A stretch of DNA of 64,000 bases from Roseateles sp. YR242 (GTDB lineage: Bacteria; Pseudomonadota; Gammaproteobacteria; Burkholderiales; Burkholderiaceae_C): contig NZ_FOAV01000001.1 of assembly GCF_900109745.1 (NCBI RefSeq), positions 248,001 to 312,000 of the forward strand. The letters are read 5' to 3'. The position numbers were made by a program, and so were the translations under genes. Of this stretch, positions 20,577 through 29,136 are shown piece by piece. The notes beneath the pieces were generated by a model. The model did no database searches and was not told the origin of the DNA. It saw only the letters and a program-made list of their open reading frames with translations. Position 1 is the stretch's first letter. Each line of letters begins with the position of its first letter.

Positions 20577-20603
20577 GCCTCCCGGCCCAGTTCTCACTCT
20601 CGT

Positions 20604-20628
20604 GATGGCGGCGGCCTCCGCCGCCATC
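20604..20628 (+). terminator. Hairpin after the small Gly-rich gene
   Basis: GATGGCGGCGG pairs perfectly with CCGCCGCCATC around a 3-base loop. No T-tract follows, so it may protect the 3' end or act with the next hairpin. Confidence 0.6.
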
Positions 20629-20632
20629 ATCC

Positions 20633-20670
20633 GGGCGCTGCCCCCTCCCGGGGGCAGCGCCCTTTTCTTT
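20633..20670 (+). terminator. Rho-independent terminator
   Basis: A 13-bp perfect stem, GGGCGCTGCCCCC with GGGGGCAGCGCCC, around a 4-base loop is followed by TTTTCTTT. This is the clearest intrinsic terminator in the window and ends transcription of the small Gly-rich gene. Confidence 0.92.
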
Positions 20671-20672
20671 AT

Positions 20673-20708
20673 GGAACCCTGCACACTCCTCGCGGGAGTC
20701 AGGCAGGG
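20673..20708. repeat. Dispersed palindrome family, copy B (short)
   Basis: GGAACCCTGCACACTCCTCG followed by CGGGAGTCAGGCAGGG forms nested arms, ACTCC with GGAGT and CCCTGC with GCAGGG. The arm core matches the family at 30818, 54801 and 59413. It lies between the terminator and the end of the minus-strand receptor gene. Confidence 0.6.
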
Positions 20709-20725
20709 GGGTCACGCTTGTGGCG

Positions 20726-21703
20726 TCACTCCAGCTTCAGCTTCTGGGTGTCCACCACCTTCTTGTAGACCTCGTATTCCGCTTTGATCTGGGCAGAGAA
20801 CTGCTCCGGCGTGTTGGCCACGACGATGGAGCCAGTTTCTTCGATGCGCTTCTTCACTTCCGGCATCTCCACCGTTTTGCGCACCGCCTCGTTGATCTTG
20901 CTGACCACGTCCTTGGGCAGATTCTTCGGCCCATAGACCCCATAGAAGGCCATGCGGTTCACCGGCTCCAGGCCCACTTCCTTGAACGTGGGCACATTGG
21001 GCAGCACAGCCAGGCGCTGGGGCGCCGCCACCGCAATGGCGATCAGCCGGCCGTCCTTGATGAAGGGCAGCGCCGACGGCAGGTTGTCAAAAATCATCGG
21101 CACCTGGCCCGCGACCGTGTCATTCAGCGCCGGGCCCGCGCCACGGTACGGAATGTGGGTCACGAACACCCCCGCCAGGCTCTTGTAGAGCTCCATTTGC
21201 AGGTGGCCGATGCCGCCCGTGCCGGAGCTTGAGTAGCTGTACTTGCCGGGGTTCTTCTTCAGTTCCGCCACAAAACCCTTGTAGTCCCGCGCCGGGAAGG
21301 ACGGGTGCACCGCGATTACGTTGGGCGTGGCCGCGATGTTGATGATGGGCGTGAAGTCCGTCAGCGGGTTGTACGGCACCTTGGGGTTGATGGCCGGGTT
21401 GGCCGCCGTGGTGGACACGGTGGCCACACCCAGCGAATAACCATCGGCCGCGGACTTGGCCGTCTCATTGGCACCGATGATGCCGCCGCCCCCGGCCTTG
21501 TTCTCCACGATCATCGTCTGGCCCAACGGGCCGTTGATGCTTTGGGCGACCGTGCGGGCAATGATGTCGGTGGTACCGCCGGGGGCGAAGGGCACCACCA
21601 GCTTGACGGGCTTGGTCGGGAAGCTTTGTGCGAGTGCCAGGGTGCTGCACAGGCTCAGGCTGCCCAGGAGCAGGCCGTGTTGGAACAACTTGCGACGGTT
21701 CAT
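20726..21703 (-). CDS. Bug/TctC-type periplasmic solute-binding receptor
   Basis: A 325-residue protein with a cleavable signal peptide ([10 protein letters not shown]) and the Bug family core beginning [35 protein letters not shown] and [11 protein letters not shown] are family signatures. Bug receptors bind small carboxylates or amides for tripartite tricarboxylate transporters. The membrane genes tctA and tctB are not next to it, which is common: Burkholderiales carry many such orphan receptors. The ligand cannot be predicted. The stretch 21704-21775 upstream has no other gene. Confidence 0.94.
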   Translation of the reverse strand: MNRRKLFQHGLLLGSLSLCSTLALAQSFPTKPVKLVVPFAPGGTTDIIARTVAQSINGPLGQTMIVENKAGGGGIIGANETAKSAADGYSLGVATVSTTAANPAINPKVPYNPLTDFTPIINIAATPNVIAVHPSFPARDYKGFVAELKKNPGKYSYSSSGTGGIGHLQMELYKSLAGVFVTHIPYRGAGPALNDTVAGQVPMIFDNLPSALPFIKDGRLIAIAVAAPQRLAVLPNVPTFKEVGLEPVNRMAFYGVYGPKNLPKDVVSKINEAVRKTVEMPEVKKRIEETGSIVVANTPEQFSAQIKAEYEVYKKVVDTQKLKLE

Positions 21704-21775
21704 GGTCTCCTCGATGGGGAAGGAAGGTAATCCCCCCAGCTTAAGGAGTGAGGCACCCCAGGAGCGCTAGCGGAA

Positions 21776-22900
21776 TTACGTATGGTCGCAACTTTGACGA
21801 AGGGCCCACTCGATGTGTTCCGCCAGCAACGGTGAGGCGTCCGGAAGTGCGGTGGTCAGCGCCGCGCGCAGGTCTGCCCGCAGGTCGGCAGGCAGCGTCT
21901 GGCGCAGGGCGTTGCCTATGGCCACCGCGATGTTGCGGCGCCACCGGGCGTGGCCAATGCGGCGGATGGCCGAGCCTTCGGTCCGTTTGAGGAAGGCGGC
22001 TTCGTCCCAGGCCCACAGATCAAGCAGCGTGGCGTGGCCGAGGGGCTCGCGCCAGTCAAAGTCCGGCAGCGCGTTGCGTTGGGCAAACTTGTTCCACGGG
22101 CAGGCGAGCTGGCAGTCGTCGCAGCCGTAGATGCGATTACCCATGGCGGGCCGAAGGGCTTCCGGAATGGGCCCGTCCTGCTCGATGGTCAGGTAGCTGA
22201 TGCAGCGCCGCGCATCCAGGCGGTAGGGCGCGACGATGGCGCCCGTCGGGCAGGCGTCGAGGCAGGCGCGGCACTGGCCGCAATGGGCCGTGACCGGCTC
22301 GCTGGGCGGCAGGGCCAGGTCCAGATAGATCTCGCCCAGGAAGAACATCGAGCCCACCTCCCGATGCAGGGTCAGGGTGTGCTTGCCCCGCCAGCCGATG
22401 CCGGAGCGGCTGGCCAGTTCCACCTCCAGCACGGGGGCGGAGTCGGTGAAGACGCGGTGGCCCAGGGGCCCCACGGCGGCCTGGATACGGTCCGCCAGCT
22501 GTTGCAGCCGCTGGCGCAGCACCTTGTGATAGTCCCGCCCCCGGGCGTAGAGGGAGACCTGCGCGCGCGCCGGGTCAGCCAGGGCAGCCAACTCCTGCTG
22601 CTGCCAGTCCGCCGCCAGCGTGGCGGGCAGGTAATCCATGCGCGCTGTGAGCACACAGATCGTGCCGGGCACCAGCTCGGCGGGCCGGGCGCGTTTCATG
22701 CCGTGGGCGGCCATGTAGTGCATCTCGCCATGAAAGCCTGCATCCAGCCACGCCTGAAGTCCGGCTTCGGCATCCGCGAGATCGACGTGAGCCACGCCAA
22801 TCTGTGAGAATCCGAGCTCAAGCGCCCAGGCGCGGATCTGCCCCGGCAGCGCGTTCAGCGCTTCAGGGGTACGGTCAGGAGCGTTCAGCAAGGATTCCAT
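21776..22900 (-). CDS. queG: Epoxyqueuosine reductase
   Basis: A 374-residue cobalamin- and iron-sulfur-dependent enzyme that performs the last step of queuosine synthesis in tRNA. The two [4Fe-4S] motifs are visible as CGQCRACLDACP near residue 213 and CDDCQLACPWN near 265. The N-terminal domain has the family segments GFSQIGVAHVDL, FHGEMHYMA and MDYLP. Only 5 bases separate its start codon from the divergent tsaE start, so its promoter must lie inside tsaE. The pairing of queG with tsaE is common in betaproteobacteria. Confidence 0.96.
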   Translation of the reverse strand: MESLLNAPDRTPEALNALPGQIRAWALELGFSQIGVAHVDLADAEAGLQAWLDAGFHGEMHYMAAHGMKRARPAELVPGTICVLTARMDYLPATLAADWQQQELAALADPARAQVSLYARGRDYHKVLRQRLQQLADRIQAAVGPLGHRVFTDSAPVLEVELASRSGIGWRGKHTLTLHREVGSMFFLGEIYLDLALPPSEPVTAHCGQCRACLDACPTGAIVAPYRLDARRCISYLTIEQDGPIPEALRPAMGNRIYGCDDCQLACPWNKFAQRNALPDFDWREPLGHATLLDLWAWDEAAFLKRTEGSAIRRIGHARWRRNIAVAIGNALRQTLPADLRADLRAALTTALPDASPLLAEHIEWALRQSCDHT

Positions 22901-22905
22901 AGGTT

Positions 22906-23406
22906 TTGAGCATTTTAGAAACCCGCCAATACCGTTGGCCTGATGAAGCCGCCTGCGAGCATTTTGCGCAGGCGTTGGCCCGGTGTCCGCAAGTGTCGGA
23001 CCTCAGCATTGAACTCGACGGCGGCCTGGGCGCCGGCAAGACCAGCCTCGTGCGGCATCTGCTGCGGGCGCTGGGTGTGACCGGTCGCATCAAGAGCCCC
23101 AGTTACGCGGTCGTCGAAGACTACCAACTGCCCGCGCTGAACGGCCTGCCCGCCCACCATTTCGACTTCTACCGGTTCAACGACCCGCGTGAATGGGAAG
23201 ACGCGGGCTTTCGTGACCTCTTCGCGGCCCCGGGCCTCAAGCTCAGCGAATGGCCCGCCAAGGCGGCCGGCATGCTGCCGCCGCCTGACCTGCACCTGAC
23301 CCTGGACGTGGCCGACGACGACAGCCGCGACATTCGCGCCGAGGCGCACACGCCACGTGGCGTGGCCCTGCTGGCAGACCTGACCCGACAACTCGATCAA
23401 GCATGA
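22906..23406 (+). CDS. tsaE: tRNA threonylcarbamoyladenosine biosynthesis ATPase TsaE
   Basis: A 166-residue ATPase that works with TsaB and TsaD to make t6A in tRNAs reading ANN codons. The P-loop is GGLGAGKTSLVRHLL near residue 40; SPSYAVVEDY and HHFDFYRF are further family motifs. The frame is blocked by a stop at 22900-22902 and the first usable start is TTG at 22906, since no ATG or GTG occurs before the conserved region. With so short a gap to queG there is no space for its own upstream leader. It overlaps amiC by 4 bases. Confidence 0.94.
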   Translation: MSILETRQYRWPDEAACEHFAQALARCPQVSDLSIELDGGLGAGKTSLVRHLLRALGVTGRIKSPSYAVVEDYQLPALNGLPAHHFDFYRFNDPREWEDAGFRDLFAAPGLKLSEWPAKAAGMLPPPDLHLTLDVADDDSRDIRAEAHTPRGVALLADLTRQLDQA

Positions 23407-24845
23407 CTGGAGATACCCGGCCCTCGGCCCCTCGCCGCCGCGCCCTGCGCCAAATGGGTGCCCTGGCGCTCAGCGTGCCGGTATGGCCGGCCACCCTGCC
23501 CTCGGCCCAGGCCGCAGCCACCAGCGCGGCTTCCATCATTGCGGTACGGGTATGGCCCGCGCAAGACTACACCCGGGTCACGCTGGAGTCCGACCGCGCC
23601 CTGGCGGCCAAGAGCTTTTTGGCGGCCCACCCTGACCGGCTGGTGATCGACATCGACGGGCTGGAACTCAACCCGGACCTGCGAGAGCTGCTGGGCAAGA
23701 TCCGGCCGGACGACCCCTTTATTTCTGCCGTGCGGGTGGGCCAGAACCAGCCCCGCGTGGTGCGCATCGTCTTTGACCTGAAGCAGCCCATTGCGCCCCA
23801 GGTGTTCACCATCGAGCCGGTGGCGGCCTACAAGAACCGTCTGGTGCTGGACTTGTATCCGGCGCAGGAACGGGATCCGCTGCTGGACCTGGTGCGCGGC
23901 AAGGAGGCGGCCGAACAGGCGGCGGCGCAGTCGGTGCAGGACGCCCTGGGCGAGCTGATCGACAAGATCGCCCGGCCGCAGACGGCAGCCTCCGAGGCGG
24001 AGCACGCCGTGGCTCCGAAGCCCCCTGCACCGCGCCCGGCGCCCAAGCCACCGGGCATCCAGCCGCCGCCGGCGCAGCCCGCCCCGCCGTTGAAGGAAGT
24101 GGCGCCGGAGATGAGCCAGGCCAAGCTGGACCGGCTGATCGTGATTGCGCTGGACCCCGGCCATGGCGGCGAGGATCCTGGCGCCATCGGCCCCAGCGGG
24201 CTCAAGGAAAAGGACGTGGTGCTGGCCATTGGCCTGAAGCTGCGTGACCGGCTGAACAGCAATCCGCAGATCCGGGTGATGATGACCCGGGACGCCGATT
24301 TCTTCGTGCCTTTGGGGGAGCGGGTGCGCAAGGCGCGCCGGGTGCAGGCCGACCTGTTCGTCTCCATCCATGCCGATGCCTTCATGACGCCCAAGGCGCG
24401 GGGCGCTTCGGTGTTTGCGCTCTCAACCGGCGGCGCCAGCTCGACGGCGGCTCGCTGGATGGCGGACAAGGAAAACGCCGCGGACATCGTGGGCGGCGTG
24501 AACACCAAGGGTGTGAAAGACGCCGCTGTGCTGCGCGCGATGCTGGACATGAGCACCACCGCGCAGATCAAGGACAGCATGAAGCTGGGCGGCGAGGTGC
24601 TGGGCCAGATCGGCAAGGTAGGCAAGCTGCACAAGGGCAGCGTGGAGCAGGCCGGGTTTGCGGTGCTCAAGGCGCCGGACGTGCCCTCCATCCTGGTGGA
24701 GACGGCCTTCATCTCCAACCCGGAGGAAGAGTCGCGCCTGAAGGATCCGGACTATCAGGATCAATTGGTCAAGGCGCTGGCGACGGGGATTGCGCGCTAC
24801 TTTGCGAAGAATCCGCCGTTGGCGGCGAGACATCGGTCGCTTTGA
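23403..24845 (+). CDS. amiC: N-acetylmuramoyl-L-alanine amidase AmiC
   Basis: A 480-residue periplasmic amidase that cuts the peptide stem from glycan strands during daughter-cell separation. The N-terminus RRRALRQMGALALS resembles a Tat signal, as in E. coli AmiC. An AMIN domain (about 42-155) targets it to peptidoglycan; an Ala/Pro-rich linker (about 190-230) follows. The Amidase_3 domain has the zinc ligands in DPGHGGEDPG, KEKD and SIHADAF, and the catalytic Glu in VETAFISN. It overlaps tsaE as ATGA. mutL and miaA, which often follow this pair, are about 14 kb further on here. Confidence 0.95.
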   Translation: MTGDTRPSAPRRRALRQMGALALSVPVWPATLPSAQAAATSAASIIAVRVWPAQDYTRVTLESDRALAAKSFLAAHPDRLVIDIDGLELNPDLRELLGKIRPDDPFISAVRVGQNQPRVVRIVFDLKQPIAPQVFTIEPVAAYKNRLVLDLYPAQERDPLLDLVRGKEAAEQAAAQSVQDALGELIDKIARPQTAASEAEHAVAPKPPAPRPAPKPPGIQPPPAQPAPPLKEVAPEMSQAKLDRLIVIALDPGHGGEDPGAIGPSGLKEKDVVLAIGLKLRDRLNSNPQIRVMMTRDADFFVPLGERVRKARRVQADLFVSIHADAFMTPKARGASVFALSTGGASSTAARWMADKENAADIVGGVNTKGVKDAAVLRAMLDMSTTAQIKDSMKLGGEVLGQIGKVGKLHKGSVEQAGFAVLKAPDVPSILVETAFISNPEEESRLKDPDYQDQLVKALATGIARYFAKNPPLAARHRSL

Positions 24846-24928
24846 GGCGGTGAACCCCGGTGAAGAGTGGTCAATAAAAGATAGAACACCTCACCAGCCC
24901 CTTCCCGGCAGGCGCGGAGCGAAGGAGG

Positions 24929-25870
24929 ATGCGGGCCTCCCGCGTGCGCCCCAGGCGCGCGCCCTCCCCCATCATTTGCCGCGTCGACCTTGTGCTGGAA
25001 TTTCTCGGGATCACCAAATCACCACGTGAACGATTGGCCTACATTGAATTGCGCGTGCAGTTCATGGGCTCCATCAAACGAAACGACCTGGTCCGGCGCT
25101 TCGGCATCAAGCATGCTGCCGCATCGCGCGATCTGTCCCTGTACACAGACATCGCACCGGCCAACCTCTGCTACTGGCCATCCACCAAGAGCTATCACCC
25201 CACCAGTGACTTCAGGCCACTGTTCCAGCTTCGCCAGGACCGGGTGATCTCCTGGCTGCTCCATGGTTACGGCGACGGCGTGGACCAGACGCCCGCGCAC
25301 GAATTCGTGGCGGAAGACCTCTCCCTGCCGCTCCTGTTCGACACCGCCGTCCTGTCCACCATCACCACCGCGCTCCACGCGCGACGAGCCCTGTCGCTGG
25401 CCTTGAGCGGCGACCCATCCCCTCAGCGCAGCTTCATCGCCACCCCCACCGCACTTTTCAAGGCAGGCACAGCCCTGTATGTACGTGTCTTTGATGAGGA
25501 CCGCTACGACCACCTGACCCTGGCACTCCCCGCCATCGCGCAGGCTGCGCCCGCTGGAGGGGTCGCGCCGGTCCGCATCGCCCTGCCGGTGGACCGGCAG
25601 TGGCAGGATGAATTGCTGCTGGATCTCCGAGTCCACCCGGCCTCTCTCGAACCCGCTCTCGTGGAGATGAGTCACGGCCTGCTTCATGGCATGCGCCATG
25701 TGAAGGCCCGCGCGGCCACGGCGGGCTACCTGCTGCGGGCCCACGCCGTGGATTGCAGTGCCCATCAATCACTGCCGGCAGCCTCACATCCGCTCTACCT
25801 GGCCAACCGATGCATTCTTGCCCGGGCTGAAAGCGCGTGTCTGGCGCCTGGGTTCGACGCCCATCCATGA
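24929..25870 (+). CDS. BrxR/CapW-like WYL-family transcriptional regulator (orphan)
   Basis: A protein of up to 313 residues. RLAYIELRVQFMGSIKRNDLV then RRFGIKHAAASRDLSLY is the N-terminal winged helix of the BrxR/CapW regulators, followed by the linker pattern APANLCYWPSTKSYHPTSDFRPLF. A degenerate WYL domain follows (about 140-230; TALYVRVFDEDRY) and then a C-terminal WCX-type region. Such proteins repress defence systems such as BREX and CBASS until a ligand is bound. No defence gene is adjacent. The start is uncertain: AGGAGG touches the ATG at 24929 with no spacing, and a GTG near 24993 would start closer to the conserved part. Confidence 0.72.
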   Translation: MRASRVRPRRAPSPIICRVDLVLEFLGITKSPRERLAYIELRVQFMGSIKRNDLVRRFGIKHAAASRDLSLYTDIAPANLCYWPSTKSYHPTSDFRPLFQLRQDRVISWLLHGYGDGVDQTPAHEFVAEDLSLPLLFDTAVLSTITTALHARRALSLALSGDPSPQRSFIATPTALFKAGTALYVRVFDEDRYDHLTLALPAIAQAAPAGGVAPVRIALPVDRQWQDELLLDLRVHPASLEPALVEMSHGLLHGMRHVKARAATAGYLLRAHAVDCSAHQSLPAASHPLYLANRCILARAESACLAPGFDAHP

Positions 25871-25885
25871 ACCCATGACGACAAA

Positions 25886-25931
25886 GGGAACCTCCACGTC
25901 ATCCCCGGTGAGCCGAGGTGCAGAGGTTCCC
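25886..25931. repeat. Dispersed palindrome family, copy C
   Basis: Outer arms GGGAACCTC and GAGGTTCCC are perfect 9-bp inverted repeats enclosing TCCCCGGTGAGCCGAGG, which matches the family's internal block. It lies between the regulator gene and the convergent TonB-dependent receptor gene. Confidence 0.75.
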
Positions 25932-25999
25932 AGGGTGACCGCCGACGTGGTCACTGAAGAACGGCCGGCCACGCCGGGCCGGCCGCGTCACTTCAACAA

Positions 26000-28750
26000 T
26001 CAGAAGAACTTGTAGTTCAAACGGCCATACAGCTGGCGGCCGATCGGATTGGTGTAGGTGGGGTCATAACCCACCTGGAAGTTCAGGGAATTTCGCGAAG
26101 ACGGTGGATCCCGGTCAAACAGGTTCTTCACGCCGAAGCTCACCGTGAACGACTTGGTTGGCGACACCGAGGCCTGGGTATCCCAGGTCGTGTAGCTGGC
26201 CACCTTGCGCACCAGTGGGTAGTCGTCGTCGCCAGAGGCAAGAGGGTCGGTGTAGTCGTCGTAACCCGCCGTGAAGTTGTTGGTCAGGGAGAAGTCCCAC
26301 ATCGCCTTGCGCCAATTGAAGGTGAGCTGATGGCGCCAGCGCGGCACGGCGCCAAAGTCCTTGAACTTCCCGAGGTCGGACGTCTTGGAAAGACCCACAT
26401 ACTGATACCCGTGAGTCAGGAACAACGTACCGTCCAACTGCACCCCGAACTGCCCCCACGCCGCCGTCTTGAAGCGCCATTGCGCCCCCAGGTCCAGCCC
26501 GGATGCATAGTTCTTCGCGCTGTTCTCCTGCGGCAGGAAGACGTAGGCAATCGGCAAGTCCTTGTTGGTGCTGCCCTTGATGGGGTTGAGCATGTCGGGA
26601 TCGTTCACCGGGTCGTAGCGGTAGATGTAATCCTTGTAGCGCGTGGGATCACTCAGCACCTGGAGTTCCGACTTCGCCACGATGGGATCGCGAATCTCGA
26701 CATTCCAGTAGTCCACCGAGGTGGAGAGATCGCGCAGCGGCGAAAACACCAGCCCCAACGAGAACTGCCTGGATTTCTCCGGCTTCAGGTTTCGGTCGCC
26801 CGCGGTGGCAGAGTCCAGCTGCACATTGCATTCGTCCTTGAACTCATTGACCGGGTTGATGGTGTCCGTGATGGGCACGCCACCCGGGCAGCGCAGCGGG
26901 TCCGACCAGGTGGCCGCCGTGTTGTTGCCCGAGGTGAATGGGCGCAGGTTCTCATACAGGGTCGGCGCGCGGAAACCGCGCGCTGCCGACCCCCGCAACA
27001 CCAGGTCTCGCATCGGCTGGTAACGCAGGCTCACCTTCGGGCTGAAGTTGCTGAAGCTGGTTCCAAAATCATTCCGGTACTTGTCGTAGCGGCCGGAGAA
27101 ATTCGCCTCAAGCTGCTGGAAGATCGGCACGTTGATCTCGGTCATGGCGCCGATCACCTTGCGGCCACTGCTCACGCTGGGAATCGGTCCGCTGCCGCCC
27201 ACCACATCACCTGATTCCAGAACCGGCTCAGACAGCTGGTCCAGTTTTTCTCGGCGCGCGTTGGCGCCAAAGGCCACGCTCAGCGGGCCGGCAGGCAGGT
27301 TGTAGACATCTCGAGACACGTGGAAGTCCACTTCGGTAGACGTGGAGGTGGCTGCCTGCTGCCGGCCGGTCAGCTGCGCGCTGTCCAGCTTCGCCTTGCT
27401 CTCGGCATCCTGCGGGCCAAAGATGTTGATCTCGCCCGCTGCGAGCAGGGGCGTCAGCTTGGCATAGCTGTATTGCCCGGGGCCGAAGAAGATTTCACCC
27501 TCGTTCTTCGAGTACGTGATGGCCGTGTCGTAATCCCAGCCCGCCACCAGCCCCTTGGCACCGAACAGGCCGCGGGTGGTCTTGGTCTCGGTGATGTCGG
27601 ATCGACCGCCGCCCGCCACCGTCCGCCAGGTGCCGGTGATCGTGCCGGTGGGGGTCACGGTCGTGCCGTCCGGCAGCGTGATGCTCGTCGGGTAGAAGCG
27701 GCCCGTGGTGGGATAGACCAGCGACTTGGTGTACGGTGCCGGCGAATAGACCGATTGCACCCGGTCCCGGTTGTACAGAACTTCCGCAATCAGCTGGTTG
27801 TCTTCATTGAGCTGCAGGACACCCCGGGTCGTGGCATTGGCACGCCATTGGTCCGGAATGAGGTCGATGAACTTGGCGTAGTCGGTGCCGCATTCCGTCG
27901 GGCTCACGATCACCAGCGCCGAGCCAGGATCATTGCACCCACCGTAGCGCAGCGGGTTCACACTGGTGTGTTTGACCCCATTGGTATCCGTGAACGTGAT
28001 GTTGGAGATGCCATTGCGGGGAGACGCCTTGTTGATGCCGAGATCCGGCCGGACAGCCGTCGCGGCATAGGCACGGTCCGCCGCCTTCAGTGGTGTGATC
28101 TCTTCGCGGCTGGCGGAAACCACCACGTTGAAACGGTCACGCGTCAGATCACCGAACCCCGCCACACCGCTGATCAGCTGGGAATTCCCTCCATTGCCGT
28201 GGTCGCCCTTGTATTCGGACCAAGCCACCTCGGCACCCTGGAAGTCACGACGGAGAATGAAGTTGATCACGCCGGCAACGGCATCCGCGCCATACAGCGA
28301 GGAAGCACCGTCACGCAACACCTCCACCCGCTCGACCGCGGCCAGCGGGATGGCATTCAGGTCGACCGGATTGTTGCCAAACGCGAAATTCGCGACGCGC
28401 CGGCCATTGAGAAGCACCAGGGTGTACTTTGGCCCGAGTGCCCGCAGATTGGCCGTGGCCGCGCCGCCCGTGGCGCCGACGTTGTTGGCCACCACGCCGC
28501 CACCGAAGCTCGACGGCAGCAAAGCCACCAGGTCCTGCACCGTGGTGGCACCGGAACGCGCGATCTCCTCACGCGTCAGGGTGGTCACCGGCAGCGCCGT
28601 TTCCGCAGCCACACGGCGAATCGATGACCCGGTGATTTCAACCTTCTCAAGTTGATGGGAGGGCGGGGCCTCTTGAGCCAGCACCGACAGTGGCAGGCTC
28701 ATACCGAGGACCGTCAGGGCGGCCAGGTTTACCTGTCTACGCTTGAACAT
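26000..28750 (-). CDS. TonB-dependent outer-membrane receptor
   Basis: A 916-residue outer-membrane transporter. A signal peptide (LPLSVLAQ) is followed by a plug domain with LEKVEITGSSIRR, RVEVLRDGASSLYGADAVAG and GVINFILRRD. The long beta barrel follows and ends LYGRLNYKFF, with the terminal Phe needed for assembly by the Bam complex. The length and the ITGSSIRR start match the receptors often annotated for peptide or oligosaccharide uptake rather than for classical siderophores. No TonB or ExbBD genes are here. It diverges from a winged-helix regulator and lies near a secreted S9 peptidase, which suggests uptake of peptides. AGGAG lies 7 bases before the start. Confidence 0.93.
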   Translation of the reverse strand: MFKRRQVNLAALTVLGMSLPLSVLAQEAPPSHQLEKVEITGSSIRRVAAETALPVTTLTREEIARSGATTVQDLVALLPSSFGGGVVANNVGATGGAATANLRALGPKYTLVLLNGRRVANFAFGNNPVDLNAIPLAAVERVEVLRDGASSLYGADAVAGVINFILRRDFQGAEVAWSEYKGDHGNGGNSQLISGVAGFGDLTRDRFNVVVSASREEITPLKAADRAYAATAVRPDLGINKASPRNGISNITFTDTNGVKHTSVNPLRYGGCNDPGSALVIVSPTECGTDYAKFIDLIPDQWRANATTRGVLQLNEDNQLIAEVLYNRDRVQSVYSPAPYTKSLVYPTTGRFYPTSITLPDGTTVTPTGTITGTWRTVAGGGRSDITETKTTRGLFGAKGLVAGWDYDTAITYSKNEGEIFFGPGQYSYAKLTPLLAAGEINIFGPQDAESKAKLDSAQLTGRQQAATSTSTEVDFHVSRDVYNLPAGPLSVAFGANARREKLDQLSEPVLESGDVVGGSGPIPSVSSGRKVIGAMTEINVPIFQQLEANFSGRYDKYRNDFGTSFSNFSPKVSLRYQPMRDLVLRGSAARGFRAPTLYENLRPFTSGNNTAATWSDPLRCPGGVPITDTINPVNEFKDECNVQLDSATAGDRNLKPEKSRQFSLGLVFSPLRDLSTSVDYWNVEIRDPIVAKSELQVLSDPTRYKDYIYRYDPVNDPDMLNPIKGSTNKDLPIAYVFLPQENSAKNYASGLDLGAQWRFKTAAWGQFGVQLDGTLFLTHGYQYVGLSKTSDLGKFKDFGAVPRWRHQLTFNWRKAMWDFSLTNNFTAGYDDYTDPLASGDDDYPLVRKVASYTTWDTQASVSPTKSFTVSFGVKNLFDRDPPSSRNSLNFQVGYDPTYTNPIGRQLYGRLNYKFF

Positions 28751-29136
28751 TCATCACTCCTGTTTGAAAGACATTCACACGCAGCTCATGGCCACGCTTC
28801 TACCGTGACGGCCCCATTCAGGAACGTGTCAGGCGAGCAACATGATTTCAATTGCCACCATCCACAAATTGGATTCAAGGGAATCCACGGACGCCTCACC
28901 CGGGTCTGTCGTCGCGAGCAAACCACATCGAGCGTTGAATCAATTCCAGCTTCCCAAGCGAGATTTCATGGGCCACGATGCCTTTCAACGGTTAGAGTAA
29001 GCACAGGTTCTGTTTGCCGGCACGCACTGACTTCCCATCGGGTGCCGCGTCTTGCAACTTCATTCTTCCTTGCCACAAGACGCCTGACGTCAAATGCGGT
29101 TAAGGGAAGTTAAAGACCCTAAAGAGGCGCTCCCCA
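28751..29136. other. 386-bp divergent regulatory region, receptor / regulator
   Basis: No gene is seen. It separates the TonB receptor (minus) and the winged-helix regulator (plus) and should contain both promoters. Three direct GTTAA-type repeats lie just before the regulator start at 29100-29128. Confidence 0.55.
29100..29128 (+). promoter_or_regulatory. Three ~10-bp direct repeats, candidate winged-helix binding site
   Basis: GTTAAGGGAA, GTTAAAGACC and CTAAAGAGG follow one another with 10-base spacing, one helical turn. OmpR/CadC-type winged-helix proteins bind such direct repeats. The position 9 bases before the regulator's start suggests autoregulation, by inference. Confidence 0.45.
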
